Origin: Streptomyces sp. A0642
Lineage (GTDB): Bacteria > Actinomycetota > Actinomycetes > Streptomycetales > Streptomycetaceae
DNA length: 64,000 nucleotides
NCBI RefSeq assembly: GCF_004795105.1
Contig: NZ_SSBL01000009.1
Coordinates: forward strand, 124,001 to 188,000
Direction: 5' to 3'
Numbering within the stretch: position 1 is the first letter of the stretch; each line of letters opens with the position of its first letter. The translations under genes were made by a program, and so were the position numbers. Below are positions 9,029 through 17,451 of the stretch, piece after piece. The notes below the pieces were generated by a model. The model was not told where the DNA came from and searched no databases. It saw nothing but the letters and a program-made list of their open reading frames with translations.

Positions 9029-9334
9029 GCGCCCTCCCTGGATCTCGTCGGGCGGGGGCCTGCCCCGCTGGACGACCCGTGGTGTCGTACGCCCGCTCCG
9101 CAAGCCCGTCGCCCGGACGGCCGCCAAGAACGACGACCGGGGCCGCCACCCCCCACAGGAGAGGCCCCGGTCGTCTTCCGCGGGGCCGCAGGACGACCCC
9201 GTACTCATCTCAGCGCCGTGCGTGCGTTTTCTGTCACACCGGGGGTAGGCGGCGGAATGTTGCGGGTTGTACAAGTCATGGACGTGACGCCCGCGAAGGA
9301 CGTAGCGTGCTGAGTCGCGCAGGGTGGCGCGGCA
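9029..9334. other. Divergent intergenic region with an internal hairpin
   Basis: 306 bases between the YcxB-like gene and the sigma-factor gene. It holds a 13-bp perfect inverted repeat (9132-9175) and otherwise no recognisable gene. The sigma-factor promoter should lie in the right part, but I could not assign it. Confidence 0.5.
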
Positions 9335-10237
9335 GTGGTGACCAGCTGCGATTCAGGACAGCAGGGCAGGGTTGAGGGAGTGCTGGGGGACGACGCGGGG
9401 CTTACCGCCGCGGTGCTCGCGGCGCAGGACGGGGACGAGGACGCCTTCCGTACTGTGTACCGCGCTGTGCAGCCGCGGCTGCTGGGCTACATACGGACGC
9501 TCGTGGGGGAGCCGGACGCCGAGGACGTGGCGTCCGAGTCGTGGCTGCAGATAGCCAGGGACCTCGACCGGTTCAGCGGTGACGCCGACCGGTTCCGGGG
9601 CTGGGCGGCGCGGATAGCGCGCAACCGTGCCCTGGACCATCTGCGCATGCGCGGCAGGCGGCCCGCCGGGGGCGGGGACGAGACGGAGCTGCAGGAGAAA
9701 CCGGCCGGGTCCGACACGGCCGAGGAGGCGATCGAGGCGCTGGCCACCGGCCGCACCATGTCGCTCATCGCCCAGCTGCCGCAGGACCAGGCCGAGGCGG
9801 TGGTGCTGCGCGTGGTGGTCGGTCTCGACGCCAAGAGCGCCGCGCAGACGCTGGGCAAGCGGCCCGGCGCCGTCCGCACCGCCGCGCACCGCGGGCTCAA
9901 GCGGCTCGCCGAACTGCTGCGCGCGGACGTCGTGGAGGGTGTGGACGACGAGGGAGCGGACGGCGCGGACGGGGACGGGCGCGCGACCGGTGGAGGCGGC
10001 CCGGCGGCGGCCGTTCCCGCGGAAGGGAGCGGTCCGGGCGCCGACGGACCGGTCGGCGGAGTCGGTGCTCCCCGGGGGCCGGCCGACGGTTCGGCCCCGG
10101 CGCGGTTGCCCCAGGACAGCGGGACGGGCCGGACGGCGGAACTCGGCGCCGTCCCCGCGCAACGCCCCTCCCGCACCGGCCTGGTGGCGCCCGCCGGTGT
10201 GACGCATTCGCGTCTGTGGACGCAGAAGGACATGTGA
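9335..10237 (+). CDS. ECF-type RNA polymerase sigma factor
   Basis: About 300 residues. The region-2 block runs from DAFRTVYRAVQPRLLGYIRTLVG through EPDAEDVASESWLQIARDLDRF to WAARIARNRALDHLRMRGRR, and region 4 from LPQDQAEAVVLRVVVGLDAKSAAQTLG to RTAAHRGLKRL. After region 4 comes an unusual low-complexity tail of ~100 residues rich in Gly, Pro and Ala. GTG 9335 or GTG 9380 could be the start; 9380 has AGGG about eight bases upstream. The stop overlaps the next gene's ATG (TGATG), so the downstream membrane protein is translationally coupled and is the likely anti-sigma partner. Confidence 0.9.
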   Translation: MVTSCDSGQQGRVEGVLGDDAGLTAAVLAAQDGDEDAFRTVYRAVQPRLLGYIRTLVGEPDAEDVASESWLQIARDLDRFSGDADRFRGWAARIARNRALDHLRMRGRRPAGGGDETELQEKPAGSDTAEEAIEALATGRTMSLIAQLPQDQAEAVVLRVVVGLDAKSAAQTLGKRPGAVRTAAHRGLKRLAELLRADVVEGVDDEGADGADGDGRATGGGGPAAAVPAEGSGPGADGPVGGVGAPRGPADGSAPARLPQDSGTGRTAELGAVPAQRPSRTGLVAPAGVTHSRLWTQKDM

Positions 10238-11475
10238 TGGCCGACGAGCAGCACGAATGGCTTGACGAGGAAGCGGCGGAGAAAATGCTCCGACGCCAAT
10301 CGGTCGACCCTGTCGGCGGCCGGCCCCGGCAAGGAGCCGAGGGACACGAAGCCGGCGGGCGCGAGGCCGAGGTGCTCGCGGCCGCCCTGGACGCATTGGC
10401 CCGCACCGCCCGCCCCGCCGTCGGTGAACTGCCCGGAGAGGCCGCGGCACTGGCCGCCTTCCGCGCCGCCCGCCCGGCCGCCGTCCGCACCACCGCCGTG
10501 TCCGCAGCGGCGGATCCGGTGCGGGCCGTCCGGTCCGCGGAGGCGGACGACCCGCCCGGATCCGGGGTGCTCGCCCCCGTGCACATCCGTGCGGCCGGCG
10601 CCGGTACGGCGTGCAGGTCCGCGGATTCCCGGGGCCCGCGCCCCATGCGCTGGAGCCGGCCCATCCGCTTCGGCCTGGTCGCCTCCCTCGCGTGCTGCGC
10701 GATCGGCGGGGTGGCGGTGGCCGCCGGGACCGGGGTGCTTCCCGTTCCCTTCGGCCGGCACGTGCCCGCGCCCGCCACCTCGGTGTCGGCGGCCGCGTCC
10801 CCCGAGGAACTGGGCTCCGGCCTTCCCACCGACGACGAGACGTCCGCACCGCCGCCCGGATCCCGGGCCGACGGCGCCGCTTCACCGGACGCGCCCGGCA
10901 CGGCCCCGACCGGCGGCCCGAAGATCGGCCGCACCGACGAGGGCGGACACACGACCGACGCGGGCGGCCGAGTCGGCGACGGCACGGGCGGCACACCGTC
11001 CGGCGGCGCCGAGGACGACCCGTCGGGTGGCGTCGACGCGACAAAGGGCCAGGACGGCGGCCGGGACAGCGGCCACGACAGCGGCCAGGACACCGGTCAG
11101 GACGGCGCCACCGAGGACAAGTCGTCCGCCTGGTACGCCAAGACCCTCAAGGCCTGCCGCGACTACCGCGACGGCAAGCTCGACGACAAGCGCAGAAGCC
11201 GCCTCGAAGCGCTGGCCAAGGGAGCCCGCAACCTCGACCGCTTCTGCGACCGGATGATCGCCCAGGCCGACGGCAAGAGCGGTGACGCCCAGAACGGCGA
11301 CGGCGAGACCGGCGGCGGCGACCCGTCCGGGAACGGCGGTGCGTCCGGCGGCTCGGGCGCCCTGCCGTCGATCGGCTTCTCCACCGCTTCCCCGGATCCC
11401 ACGACGGCCGCCGGTTCTCCGGCTTCCGGGGACGCGCACTCCCCGGTGCCGGCGCCCTCCCTCGCGGCGCGCTGA
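10237..11475 (+). CDS. Putative membrane-anchored anti-sigma-like protein
   Basis: 412 residues from ATG 10237, preceded by AGAAGGA. A cytoplasmic N-terminal ~140 residues is followed by one transmembrane helix (IRFGLVASLACCAIGGVAVAAG), then a very long Gly/Asp/Ser-rich extracytoplasmic spacer. A short ordered segment near the C-terminus (WYAKTLKACRDYRDGKLDDKRR...LEALAKGA.NLDRFCDRM) has two cysteines that could pair. The TGATG overlap with the ECF sigma gene and the one-TM topology suggest it controls that sigma factor. The classical zinc anti-sigma motif HxxxCxxC is not visible, so the role is inferred. Confidence 0.75.
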   Translation: MADEQHEWLDEEAAEKMLRRQSVDPVGGRPRQGAEGHEAGGREAEVLAAALDALARTARPAVGELPGEAAALAAFRAARPAAVRTTAVSAAADPVRAVRSAEADDPPGSGVLAPVHIRAAGAGTACRSADSRGPRPMRWSRPIRFGLVASLACCAIGGVAVAAGTGVLPVPFGRHVPAPATSVSAAASPEELGSGLPTDDETSAPPPGSRADGAASPDAPGTAPTGGPKIGRTDEGGHTTDAGGRVGDGTGGTPSGGAEDDPSGGVDATKGQDGGRDSGHDSGQDTGQDGATEDKSSAWYAKTLKACRDYRDGKLDDKRRSRLEALAKGARNLDRFCDRMIAQADGKSGDAQNGDGETGGGDPSGNGGASGGSGALPSIGFSTASPDPTTAAGSPASGDAHSPVPAPSLAAR

Positions 11476-11517
11476 CGGCCCGGACCCGCGGCCCGTACCG
11501 CCCCACCGCCACCGGGT

Positions 11518-11533
11518 GTGACGTTTTTCGGCC
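11518..11533. repeat. 16-base element, copy 2
   Basis: GTGACGTTTTTCGGCC, one mismatch to 7766-7781. It is located 43 bases after the stop of the anti-sigma-like gene. Confidence 0.35.
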
Positions 11534-11617
11534 CGCCGACGCAGTAGTGAGTGAGCCGACTGGTCATCGGCAGCGCCCGGAGCCGGGGTTCCCCCCGTAC
11601 CTACGGCTCGGCGCAAC

Positions 11618-11656
11618 GGCGCGGGCGGGACACGTTCCCCCGGTCCCGCCCGCGCC
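11618..11656. terminator. Bidirectional terminator, anti-sigma-like gene / L,D-transpeptidase
   Basis: A perfect inverted repeat with 13-base arms (11618-11630 and 11644-11656) and a 13-base loop, between convergent genes. Confidence 0.8.
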
Positions 11657-11670
11657 CCTCATCCACGACC

Positions 11671-12600
11671 TCAGTAGACGACGACCTTGTCGCCGTTGCG
11701 GACCTGGTCGAACAGCGAGGCGATCTTCGCCTCGTCCCGGACGTTGACGCAGCCGTGCGAGGCGCCGCTGTAGCCGCGGGCCGCGAAGTCCGACGAGTAG
11801 TGCACCGCCTGACCGCCGCTGAAGAACATCGCGTACGGCATGGCCGTGTGGTAGATCGACGACACGTGGTGGCGGGACTTCCAGTAGACGGAGAAGGTGC
11901 CTTCGCGGGTCGGCGTGTACTGCGAGCCGAACCGCACGTCCATCGACGAGAGAACCGTGCCGTCCTTCATCCAGGACAGCGTCCGGCTGTTCTTGCTGAT
12001 GCAGATCACCCGGCTCGTCATGCAGCGCTTGTCCGGCTTCGCGGCCGGGCGGGTGGTCGGCGGGTTCAGCTCCGCGGCCGTCGGCGGGCGCGTCATCCCG
12101 AGCAGCTTCTGCCAGGTGACGGAGTCCGTCCTCCCCGTGCGGGACAGTCCGCGCTTGCCCTGGAAGGACTGCACGGCGGCGACCGTGACGGAGCCGTAAT
12201 AGCCCGTGGGGCTGCGGTCGAAGTGGCCGATCTGACGCAGCCGGGCCTGGAGCTCGCGTACCCGCTCGCCCTGCGAGCCGGTCGCCATCAGCACCTCGGC
12301 CCGCGGAGCGGCCGACGGCGTGGACTCGGTCGTCCTCGGTGGGGCCTTCGGCTTCGTGCTCGGCTCGGAGCTCGCGGAGGGCGTCGCCGATCGCGTCCCG
12401 TCCGCGCCGGGCTTGCCGTCGTCGGCCGGTGAACTCGCCGGCGGTGCGGACGGTCCGGCCGACGCGCTGCCGGCGGGCTCCGCCCTGCATCCCGCGGTGA
12501 CCGCGACCAGCGCCAGTACGGCGACGGCGGCGGACGCCGTTCCCGCGCCCCGGCCGCCTCCGTCCGCGTGGCCGCGCCCGGTCCTGCTGCTGCGTATCAT
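11671..12600 (-). CDS. L,D-transpeptidase lipoprotein
   Basis: 309 residues from ATG 12600. The signal peptide ends in a lipobox (VAVTAGC), then a Ser/Pro/Lys-rich linker, a peptidoglycan-binding repeat (GERVRELQARLRQIGHFD...GYYGSVTVAAVQSFQGKRGL) and a YkuD catalytic domain with the nucleophile motif SHGCVNV near the C-terminus. It should form 3-3 cross-links in peptidoglycan outside the membrane. A Cys pair (CMTSRVIC) opens the catalytic domain, as in the paralogue at 44313-45029. An upstream reading frame to 12711 lacks the signal-peptide logic and is not preferred. Confidence 0.92.
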   Translation of the reverse strand: MIRSSRTGRGHADGGGRGAGTASAAVAVLALVAVTAGCRAEPAGSASAGPSAPPASSPADDGKPGADGTRSATPSASSEPSTKPKAPPRTTESTPSAAPRAEVLMATGSQGERVRELQARLRQIGHFDRSPTGYYGSVTVAAVQSFQGKRGLSRTGRTDSVTWQKLLGMTRPPTAAELNPPTTRPAAKPDKRCMTSRVICISKNSRTLSWMKDGTVLSSMDVRFGSQYTPTREGTFSVYWKSRHHVSSIYHTAMPYAMFFSGGQAVHYSSDFAARGYSGASHGCVNVRDEAKIASLFDQVRNGDKVVVY

Positions 12601-12826
12601 CTCGGCCCCCTGAACCTGCGTTGTCTCATGGGACGGATTCCCGCTCTGCCCGGTTGCCGAATCCTGCGCATGATGGGAAAGCGGCACCGAGGACGGGAGG
12701 ATGTCAGGCATCAGGGGCTGTGAGCAAGGTCCCGGCCGGGCTCCCTCCCACGCTTCGGGCCCTGCGGCTACAGTCCGTCGCGAGGCGTCGGGTGACCCAT
12801 GAGCAGCTCCAGCGGGAGGCAGGCAA

Positions 12827-14407
12827 ATGACGCGCGAGTCGGAATCGGGACTGCCGATCGAGCCGGTCTACGGACCGGACGCGCTCGACGGATGGGACCC
12901 CGTCGAGAAGCTGGGCGAGCCGGGCGCCTACCCCTTCACGCGCGGTGTGTACCCGACGATGTACACCGGACGCCCGTGGACGATGCGCCAGTACGCCGGC
13001 TTCGGTACGGCCACCGAGTCCAACGCCCGGTACAAGCAGCTCATCGCCAACGGCACGACGGGCCTGTCCGTCGCCTTCGACCTGCCCACCCAGATGGGCC
13101 ACGACTCCGACGCCAAGATCGCGTCCGGTGAGGTCGGCAAGGTCGGGGTGGCGATCGACTCGCTCGACGACATGCGCGTCCTGTTCGACGGGATCCCGCT
13201 GGACCAGGTCTCCACGTCCATGACGATCAACGCCCCCGCCGCCCTCCTGCTCCTGCTCTACCAGCTCGTCGCGGAGGAGCAGGGCGTCGAGGCGCGGCAG
13301 CTCACGGGCACCATCCAGAACGACGTGCTCAAGGAGTACATCGCCCGGGGCACGTACATCTTCCCGCCGGCCCCCTCGCTGCGGCTGACCGCAGACATCT
13401 TCCAGTACTGCCGGGCCGAGATCCCGAAGTGGAACACCATCTCCATCTCCGGTTACCACATGGCCGAGGCCGGGGCCTCGCCCGCGCAGGAGATCGCCTT
13501 CACGCTCGCGGACGGCATCGAGTACGTCCGTACCGCCGTCGCGGCCGGCATGGACGTCGACGACTTCGCCCCGCGGCTGTCCTTCTTCTTCGTCGCGCGT
13601 ACGACGCTCCTGGAGGAGGTCGCCAAGTTCCGCGCCGCCCGGCGGATCTGGGCGCGGGTCATGAAGGAGGAGTTCGGGGCCGAGAACCCGAAGTCGCTGA
13701 TGCTGCGGTTCCACACCCAGACCGCGGGCGTCCAGCTCACCGCCCAGCAGCCCGAGGTCAACCTGGTGCGCGTCGCGGTGCAGGGACTGGCCGCGGTCCT
13801 GGGCGGCACGCAGTCCCTGCACACCAACTCCTTCGACGAGGCGATCGCGCTTCCCACTGACAAGTCCGCCCGTCTCGCCCTGCGCACCCAGCAGGTCCTG
13901 GCGTACGAGACGGACGTGACGGCCACCGTCGACCCGTTCGCGGGCAGTTACGTCGTGGAGAAGATGACGGACGACGTCGAGGCCGCGGCCCTGGAGCTGA
14001 TGCGCAAGGTCGAGGACATGGGCGGGGCGGTCCACGCCATCGAGCGCGGCTTCCAGAAGAACGAGATCGAACGCAGCGCCTACCGGGTCGCCCTGGAGAC
14101 GGACAGCGCCGAGCGGGTCGTCGTCGGCGTCAACCGCTTCCGGCTCGACGAGGAGGAGCCGTACGAGCCGCTCCGTGTCGACCCGGCGATCGAGGCCCAG
14201 CAGGCAGCCCGGCTGGCGAAGCTCCGCGCCGAACGCGACCAGGGAGCGGTGGACGCGGCGCTGACGGCGCTGCGCAAGGCGGCCGGGGGCACGGACAACG
14301 TGCTCTACCCGATGAAGGACGCGCTGCGGGCCCGGGCCACGGTGGGCGAGGTGTGCAATGCGCTCCGGGAGGTCTGGGGGGCGTACGTGCCGACGGACGC
14401 CTTCTGA
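12827..14407 (+). CDS. Methylmalonyl-CoA mutase-type large (catalytic) subunit
   Basis: 526-residue acyl-CoA mutase barrel without the C-terminal B12-binding domain, so it needs a separate small cobalamin-binding subunit, which is not in this window. Substrate-pocket residues look methylmalonyl-CoA-like: Tyr in RQYAGF (Phe in isobutyryl-CoA mutase) and Arg in KEYIARGTYIFPP (Gln in isobutyryl-CoA mutase). FHTQTAGVQLTAQQPEVN and GTQSLHTNSFDEA are typical core motifs. GGGAGG precedes the ATG. Role in propionate or extender-unit metabolism is inferred; another 2-methyl-branched acyl-CoA substrate remains possible. Confidence 0.92.
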   Translation: MTRESESGLPIEPVYGPDALDGWDPVEKLGEPGAYPFTRGVYPTMYTGRPWTMRQYAGFGTATESNARYKQLIANGTTGLSVAFDLPTQMGHDSDAKIASGEVGKVGVAIDSLDDMRVLFDGIPLDQVSTSMTINAPAALLLLLYQLVAEEQGVEARQLTGTIQNDVLKEYIARGTYIFPPAPSLRLTADIFQYCRAEIPKWNTISISGYHMAEAGASPAQEIAFTLADGIEYVRTAVAAGMDVDDFAPRLSFFFVARTTLLEEVAKFRAARRIWARVMKEEFGAENPKSLMLRFHTQTAGVQLTAQQPEVNLVRVAVQGLAAVLGGTQSLHTNSFDEAIALPTDKSARLALRTQQVLAYETDVTATVDPFAGSYVVEKMTDDVEAAALELMRKVEDMGGAVHAIERGFQKNEIERSAYRVALETDSAERVVVGVNRFRLDEEEPYEPLRVDPAIEAQQAARLAKLRAERDQGAVDAALTALRKAAGGTDNVLYPMKDALRARATVGEVCNALREVWGAYVPTDAF

Positions 14408-14640
14408 GGCGCCCGCGCGGGCCGGCGCCCGATCTTCCGCCGTGTGTCAGGGGCGCTGGACGGGCCCCCGGAGCGGCGCGTACGCACCACCAGCGCGGGA
14501 CCCCGCTCCTCGCCCCCGACGAGGCCGGCGCGGAGACGAAGCCCCCGCCGGCCGGCTGCCCGACGGCGACGGGGTCCGAGGAAGGCGCGTACCGGAGCCC
14601 CCTCCTCGGAGTGTCGTACCCGCGTGCGAGACTCCGTCTC

Positions 14641-15309
14641 ATGCTGGGTGTCACCGACCTTCCGACCTACCTCGCCGGCCTCGTGCTGATCGTGCTGCTG
14701 CCGGGGCCGAATTCGCTGTACGTGCTGTCCGTCGCCGCCCGGCGCGGGGTGCGGACCGGCTATGTGGCCGCGGCCGGGGTGTGGACCGGGGACACCGTGC
14801 TGATGACGCTGTCCGCGCTCGGGGCCTCGTCCCTGCTGCAGACGACGCCCGTGCTCTTCGCCGTGGTCAAGTTCGCCGGTGCGGGCTATCTGACCTGGCT
14901 GGCCATCGGGATGCTGCGCGCCGCGGTGTCGATGTGGCGTGAGCGGCACCGCCGGGTGGCGGAGCTCACGGGCGAGGCCGCGGAGGGGGCCGGAGCGGCG
15001 GCCGCGATGGAACGGCCGTACCGGCGGGCGCTGGTGGTCAGCCTGTTCAACCCGAAGGCGATCCTGTTCCTGATCTCGTTCTTCGTCCAGTTCGTCGACC
15101 CGGCCTACGCCTACCCGGCGCTCTCCTTCCTGGTGCTGGGCACTCTGCTCCAGATCGCCAGCTTCCTGTACCTGTCGATGCTGATATTCGGCGGCACCCG
15201 GCTGTCCGCCGCGTTCCGCCGCCGCAAGCGGCTGTCGGCGGGGGCCACCTCGGCGGCGGGCGTGCTGTTCCTCGGGTTCGCGGCGAAGCTCTCCCTCAGC
15301 AGCGTCTGA
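14641..15309 (+). CDS. LysE/RhtB-family amino-acid exporter
   Basis: 222 residues with six hydrophobic segments and the family's N-terminal signature LPGPNSLYVLSVAARRGVRTGY followed by GVWTGD. The second half carries RRALVVSLFNPKAILFLISFFVQFVD, the expected repeat. Substrate is probably a neutral amino acid such as leucine. There is no good Shine-Dalgarno sequence before ATG 14641, so the mRNA may be leaderless. Its 3' end overlaps the convergent monooxygenase gene by 14 bases. Confidence 0.88.
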   Translation: MLGVTDLPTYLAGLVLIVLLPGPNSLYVLSVAARRGVRTGYVAAAGVWTGDTVLMTLSALGASSLLQTTPVLFAVVKFAGAGYLTWLAIGMLRAAVSMWRERHRRVAELTGEAAEGAGAAAAMERPYRRALVVSLFNPKAILFLISFFVQFVDPAYAYPALSFLVLGTLLQIASFLYLSMLIFGGTRLSAAFRRRKRLSAGATSAAGVLFLGFAAKLSLSSV

Positions 15310-16708
15310 GGTCCGGGACGAGGCCCAGCCGTGCGGCGTACTCGGCGAGCCCGGCGGTGTCCTCTGCGGCCCAGCCGACATAGCCGTCCGGCCGGATGAG
15401 GAACAGCCCCTTGCCGTACGCCTCGCAGGCATCCGTGCGGTGCACCCGCGCGGCCTGTCCCGCGAACTCGGGCAGCGGCGCGTCGGTGCCGACCGCCAGG
15501 AGCGTGAAGTGCGGACCCCGGAAGACGTCGAACAGCCTCCGGTCTCCCGCGGGTCCGTCGGGGGCCCGGTCGCCGGCCTCCAGGACGCCCGCGCGCCCCG
15601 TCGACAGCGGCCCCTCGCGGTAGCCGATGCCGAGCTGCTGGGCGGCCGCGCCGCGCTCCTGCTCGCCGCGGTGGATACGGGTGGACAGGCCGAGCACCTC
15701 CGCGGCGACCGGGCGGCGCTCCTCCTCGTAGCTGTCGAGCAGCGCGGCGGGCGCCCCGTGGCGCAGCACCTGGCCGAGCTTCCAGCCCAGGTTGTACGCG
15801 TCCTGCACGCTGGTGTTGAGCCCCTGGCCGCCCGCGGGGGAGTGGACGTGGGCGGCGTCCCCGGCCAGGAAGACCCGCCCGTCGCGGAACCGGTCGGCGA
15901 GCGCGGCGCGCGGCCGGAAGTCGGAGGACCAGAGCACGTCGGTGACGTCCTGGGCGCCGAGGTGGGTCCGCTCGGCGATGACGGCGCGGACACCGTCCGG
16001 GGTGGTGTCCGGCTCACCCTCCTTGTACTGGGCGACCAGCTGGAAGTCCGCGGTGCCGGGCAGCGGGCACAGCGCGAGGTATCCGGCCTCACTGTTCATC
16101 ATGTGCCAGTTGTGCCGGTCGAGGGCGGCCCCGGCGATCCGCACGTCGGCCACCAGCATCGGCACCGGGTCCACCGTCTCCCCGGTCATCGTGATGCCCA
16201 GGGCCCGCCGCACGGTCGAGCGGCCCCCGTCCGCCGCCACGAGGTAGGAGGCGCGCACCGGGCCTGTGCCGAGCTGCGCGGTCACTCCGTCGGCGTCCTG
16301 GGCGAGGCCGGTCAGCGCGGTCGAGAACGCCACGTCGCCACCCAGTTCGCGCAGCCGGGCCAGCAGGATCTCCTGGGTACGCCACTGCGGCATCAGCCAC
16401 GGCTCCCCGTACGGCTCCGCGTCCGTCGGGGCCGCGACCCGGAACATGTGGTGCTCGCCCCTCCGCTCACCGCCCTGCCACACCATCCCGACCGGCGCGG
16501 GCCCGCCGTGCTCGCGGACGGCGTCGCCGACGCCGAGGTCGTCGAGGACCTCGCGGGTGCGGGGCTGGATGCCCTTGCCGCGCGAGCCGGGGAAGAGCGC
16601 GGGCGCCTGCTCGACGAGGACCGCGGGGACGCCGCGCCGGGCCAGGTCGCAGGCGAGGGCGAGGCCGCACGGGCCCGCTCCGACGATGAGGACGGAGGTC
16701 TCCGTCAC
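15296..16708 (-). CDS. FAD-dependent aromatic monooxygenase (PheA/TfdB type)
   Basis: 470 residues from GTG 16708. It has the Rossmann motif VLIVGAGPCGLALACDLARRG, the DG motif VAADGGRSTVRRALGI and the GD motif FLAGDAAHVHSPAGGQGLNTSVQDAYNLGWKL, followed by a thioredoxin-like C-terminal domain. It should hydroxylate a phenolic or polyketide-like aromatic using NAD(P)H and oxygen. ATG 16735 is in frame but has no ribosome-binding site, and one of the TetR operators would then be inside the coding sequence. GTG 16708 has AAGGA upstream. The divergent TetR gene is the likely repressor. Antibiotic modification or detoxification is possible. Confidence 0.88.
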   Translation of the reverse strand: MTETSVLIVGAGPCGLALACDLARRGVPAVLVEQAPALFPGSRGKGIQPRTREVLDDLGVGDAVREHGGPAPVGMVWQGGERRGEHHMFRVAAPTDAEPYGEPWLMPQWRTQEILLARLRELGGDVAFSTALTGLAQDADGVTAQLGTGPVRASYLVAADGGRSTVRRALGITMTGETVDPVPMLVADVRIAGAALDRHNWHMMNSEAGYLALCPLPGTADFQLVAQYKEGEPDTTPDGVRAVIAERTHLGAQDVTDVLWSSDFRPRAALADRFRDGRVFLAGDAAHVHSPAGGQGLNTSVQDAYNLGWKLGQVLRHGAPAALLDSYEEERRPVAAEVLGLSTRIHRGEQERGAAAQQLGIGYREGPLSTGRAGVLEAGDRAPDGPAGDRRLFDVFRGPHFTLLAVGTDAPLPEFAGQAARVHRTDACEAYGKGLFLIRPDGYVGWAAEDTAGLAEYAARLGLVPDLRRC

Positions 16709-16714
16709 ACGTTC

Positions 16715-16729
16715 CTTAACGCTGTTAAG
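16715..16729. promoter_or_regulatory. TetR-type operator 1
   Basis: Perfect palindrome CTTAACgctGTTAAG immediately before the preferred monooxygenase start. It has the same half-sites as operator 2, 36 bases away centre to centre. Confidence 0.82.
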
Positions 16730-16750
16730 TTCCATGCCGAGGAGTGTGTG

Positions 16751-16765
16751 CTTAACGGTGTTAAG
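16751..16765. promoter_or_regulatory. TetR-type operator 2
   Basis: Perfect palindrome CTTAACggtGTTAAG, 32 bases before the tetR start. A further partial site, TGTTAACTT, lies at 16782-16790, where a tetR -10 element could be. Confidence 0.82.
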
Positions 16766-16796
16766 TTGTCAAGGGCGGGGCTGTTAACTTGGCGGG

Positions 16797-17444
16797 GTGG
16801 GTACGACGAAGATCGACCGGTCCCAGGTGGCCGACACGGCGCTGCGGCTGCTGAACGAGGTGGGCCTGGACGGGCTCAGCCTGCGCGCCATCGCCCGGGA
16901 GCTGGACGTCAAGGCGCCCGCCCTGTACTGGCACTTCAAGGACAAGCAGGCGCTGCTCGACGAGATGGCCACGGTGATGTACCGCCGGATGCTCGACGAG
17001 GGCCTGCCGGGCCCGACGCCGGAGCGCTGGCAGGACCAGCTCGTCGCGTACAACAGGGGGCTGCGCCGTGCCCTGCTGCGCTACCGCGACGGGGCGAAGG
17101 TCTACGGCGGGGCGCAGTTCACCGGAACCGACCACGCGGAGGGGCTCGAAGGCCATCTGCGGACCATGGTCGACGCGGGCTTCGAGCTGTGGCAGGCCGT
17201 CCGCGCGGGCACCACCGCGTACTCCTACACGATGGGCTTCGTCAGCGAGGAACAGGGCGTGCGCCCTACGCCGGGCCGGCCGCGCGAGGGCTTCGACATC
17301 GGTGAACGGGCGGAGCGCATGGCCCGCTACCCGCTGGCCGCCGCGGCCGGAGAGGAGATCTTCGCCCACTACGAGGAGCGTTTCGAGGACGGCCTTCAGC
17401 TGATCGTCGCGGGCATCGAGGCCCGGTACGGGGTGGGAGGGTGA
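16797..17444 (+). CDS. TetR-family repressor (TetR-C type)
   Basis: 215 residues. The N-terminal helix-turn-helix (TALRLLNEVGLDGLSLRAIARELDVKAPALYWHFKDKQALLDEM) is close to classical TetR. The C-terminal half with the helix FELWQAVRAGTTAYSYTMGFVSEEQ fits the tetracycline-repressor ligand domain. It is divergent from the FAD monooxygenase, with two matching palindromes between them, so autoregulation and control of the monooxygenase are likely. GTG 16797 lies ~8 bases from a TTAACT -10 candidate, so a leaderless transcript is possible. Confidence 0.92.
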   Translation: MGTTKIDRSQVADTALRLLNEVGLDGLSLRAIARELDVKAPALYWHFKDKQALLDEMATVMYRRMLDEGLPGPTPERWQDQLVAYNRGLRRALLRYRDGAKVYGGAQFTGTDHAEGLEGHLRTMVDAGFELWQAVRAGTTAYSYTMGFVSEEQGVRPTPGRPREGFDIGERAERMARYPLAAAAGEEIFAHYEERFEDGLQLIVAGIEARYGVGG

Positions 17445-17451
17445 GGCGGCG

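Noticed and set aside
9254..9279. SigR-type promoter (GGAAT-N18-GTT) before the ECF sigma gene
   Set aside because: GGAAT is present, but the bases 18 positions on are CAT, not GTT.
16708..16735. ATG 16735 as monooxygenase start
   Set aside because: No ribosome-binding site, and operator 1 would lie inside the coding region. GTG 16708 has AAGGA upstream.
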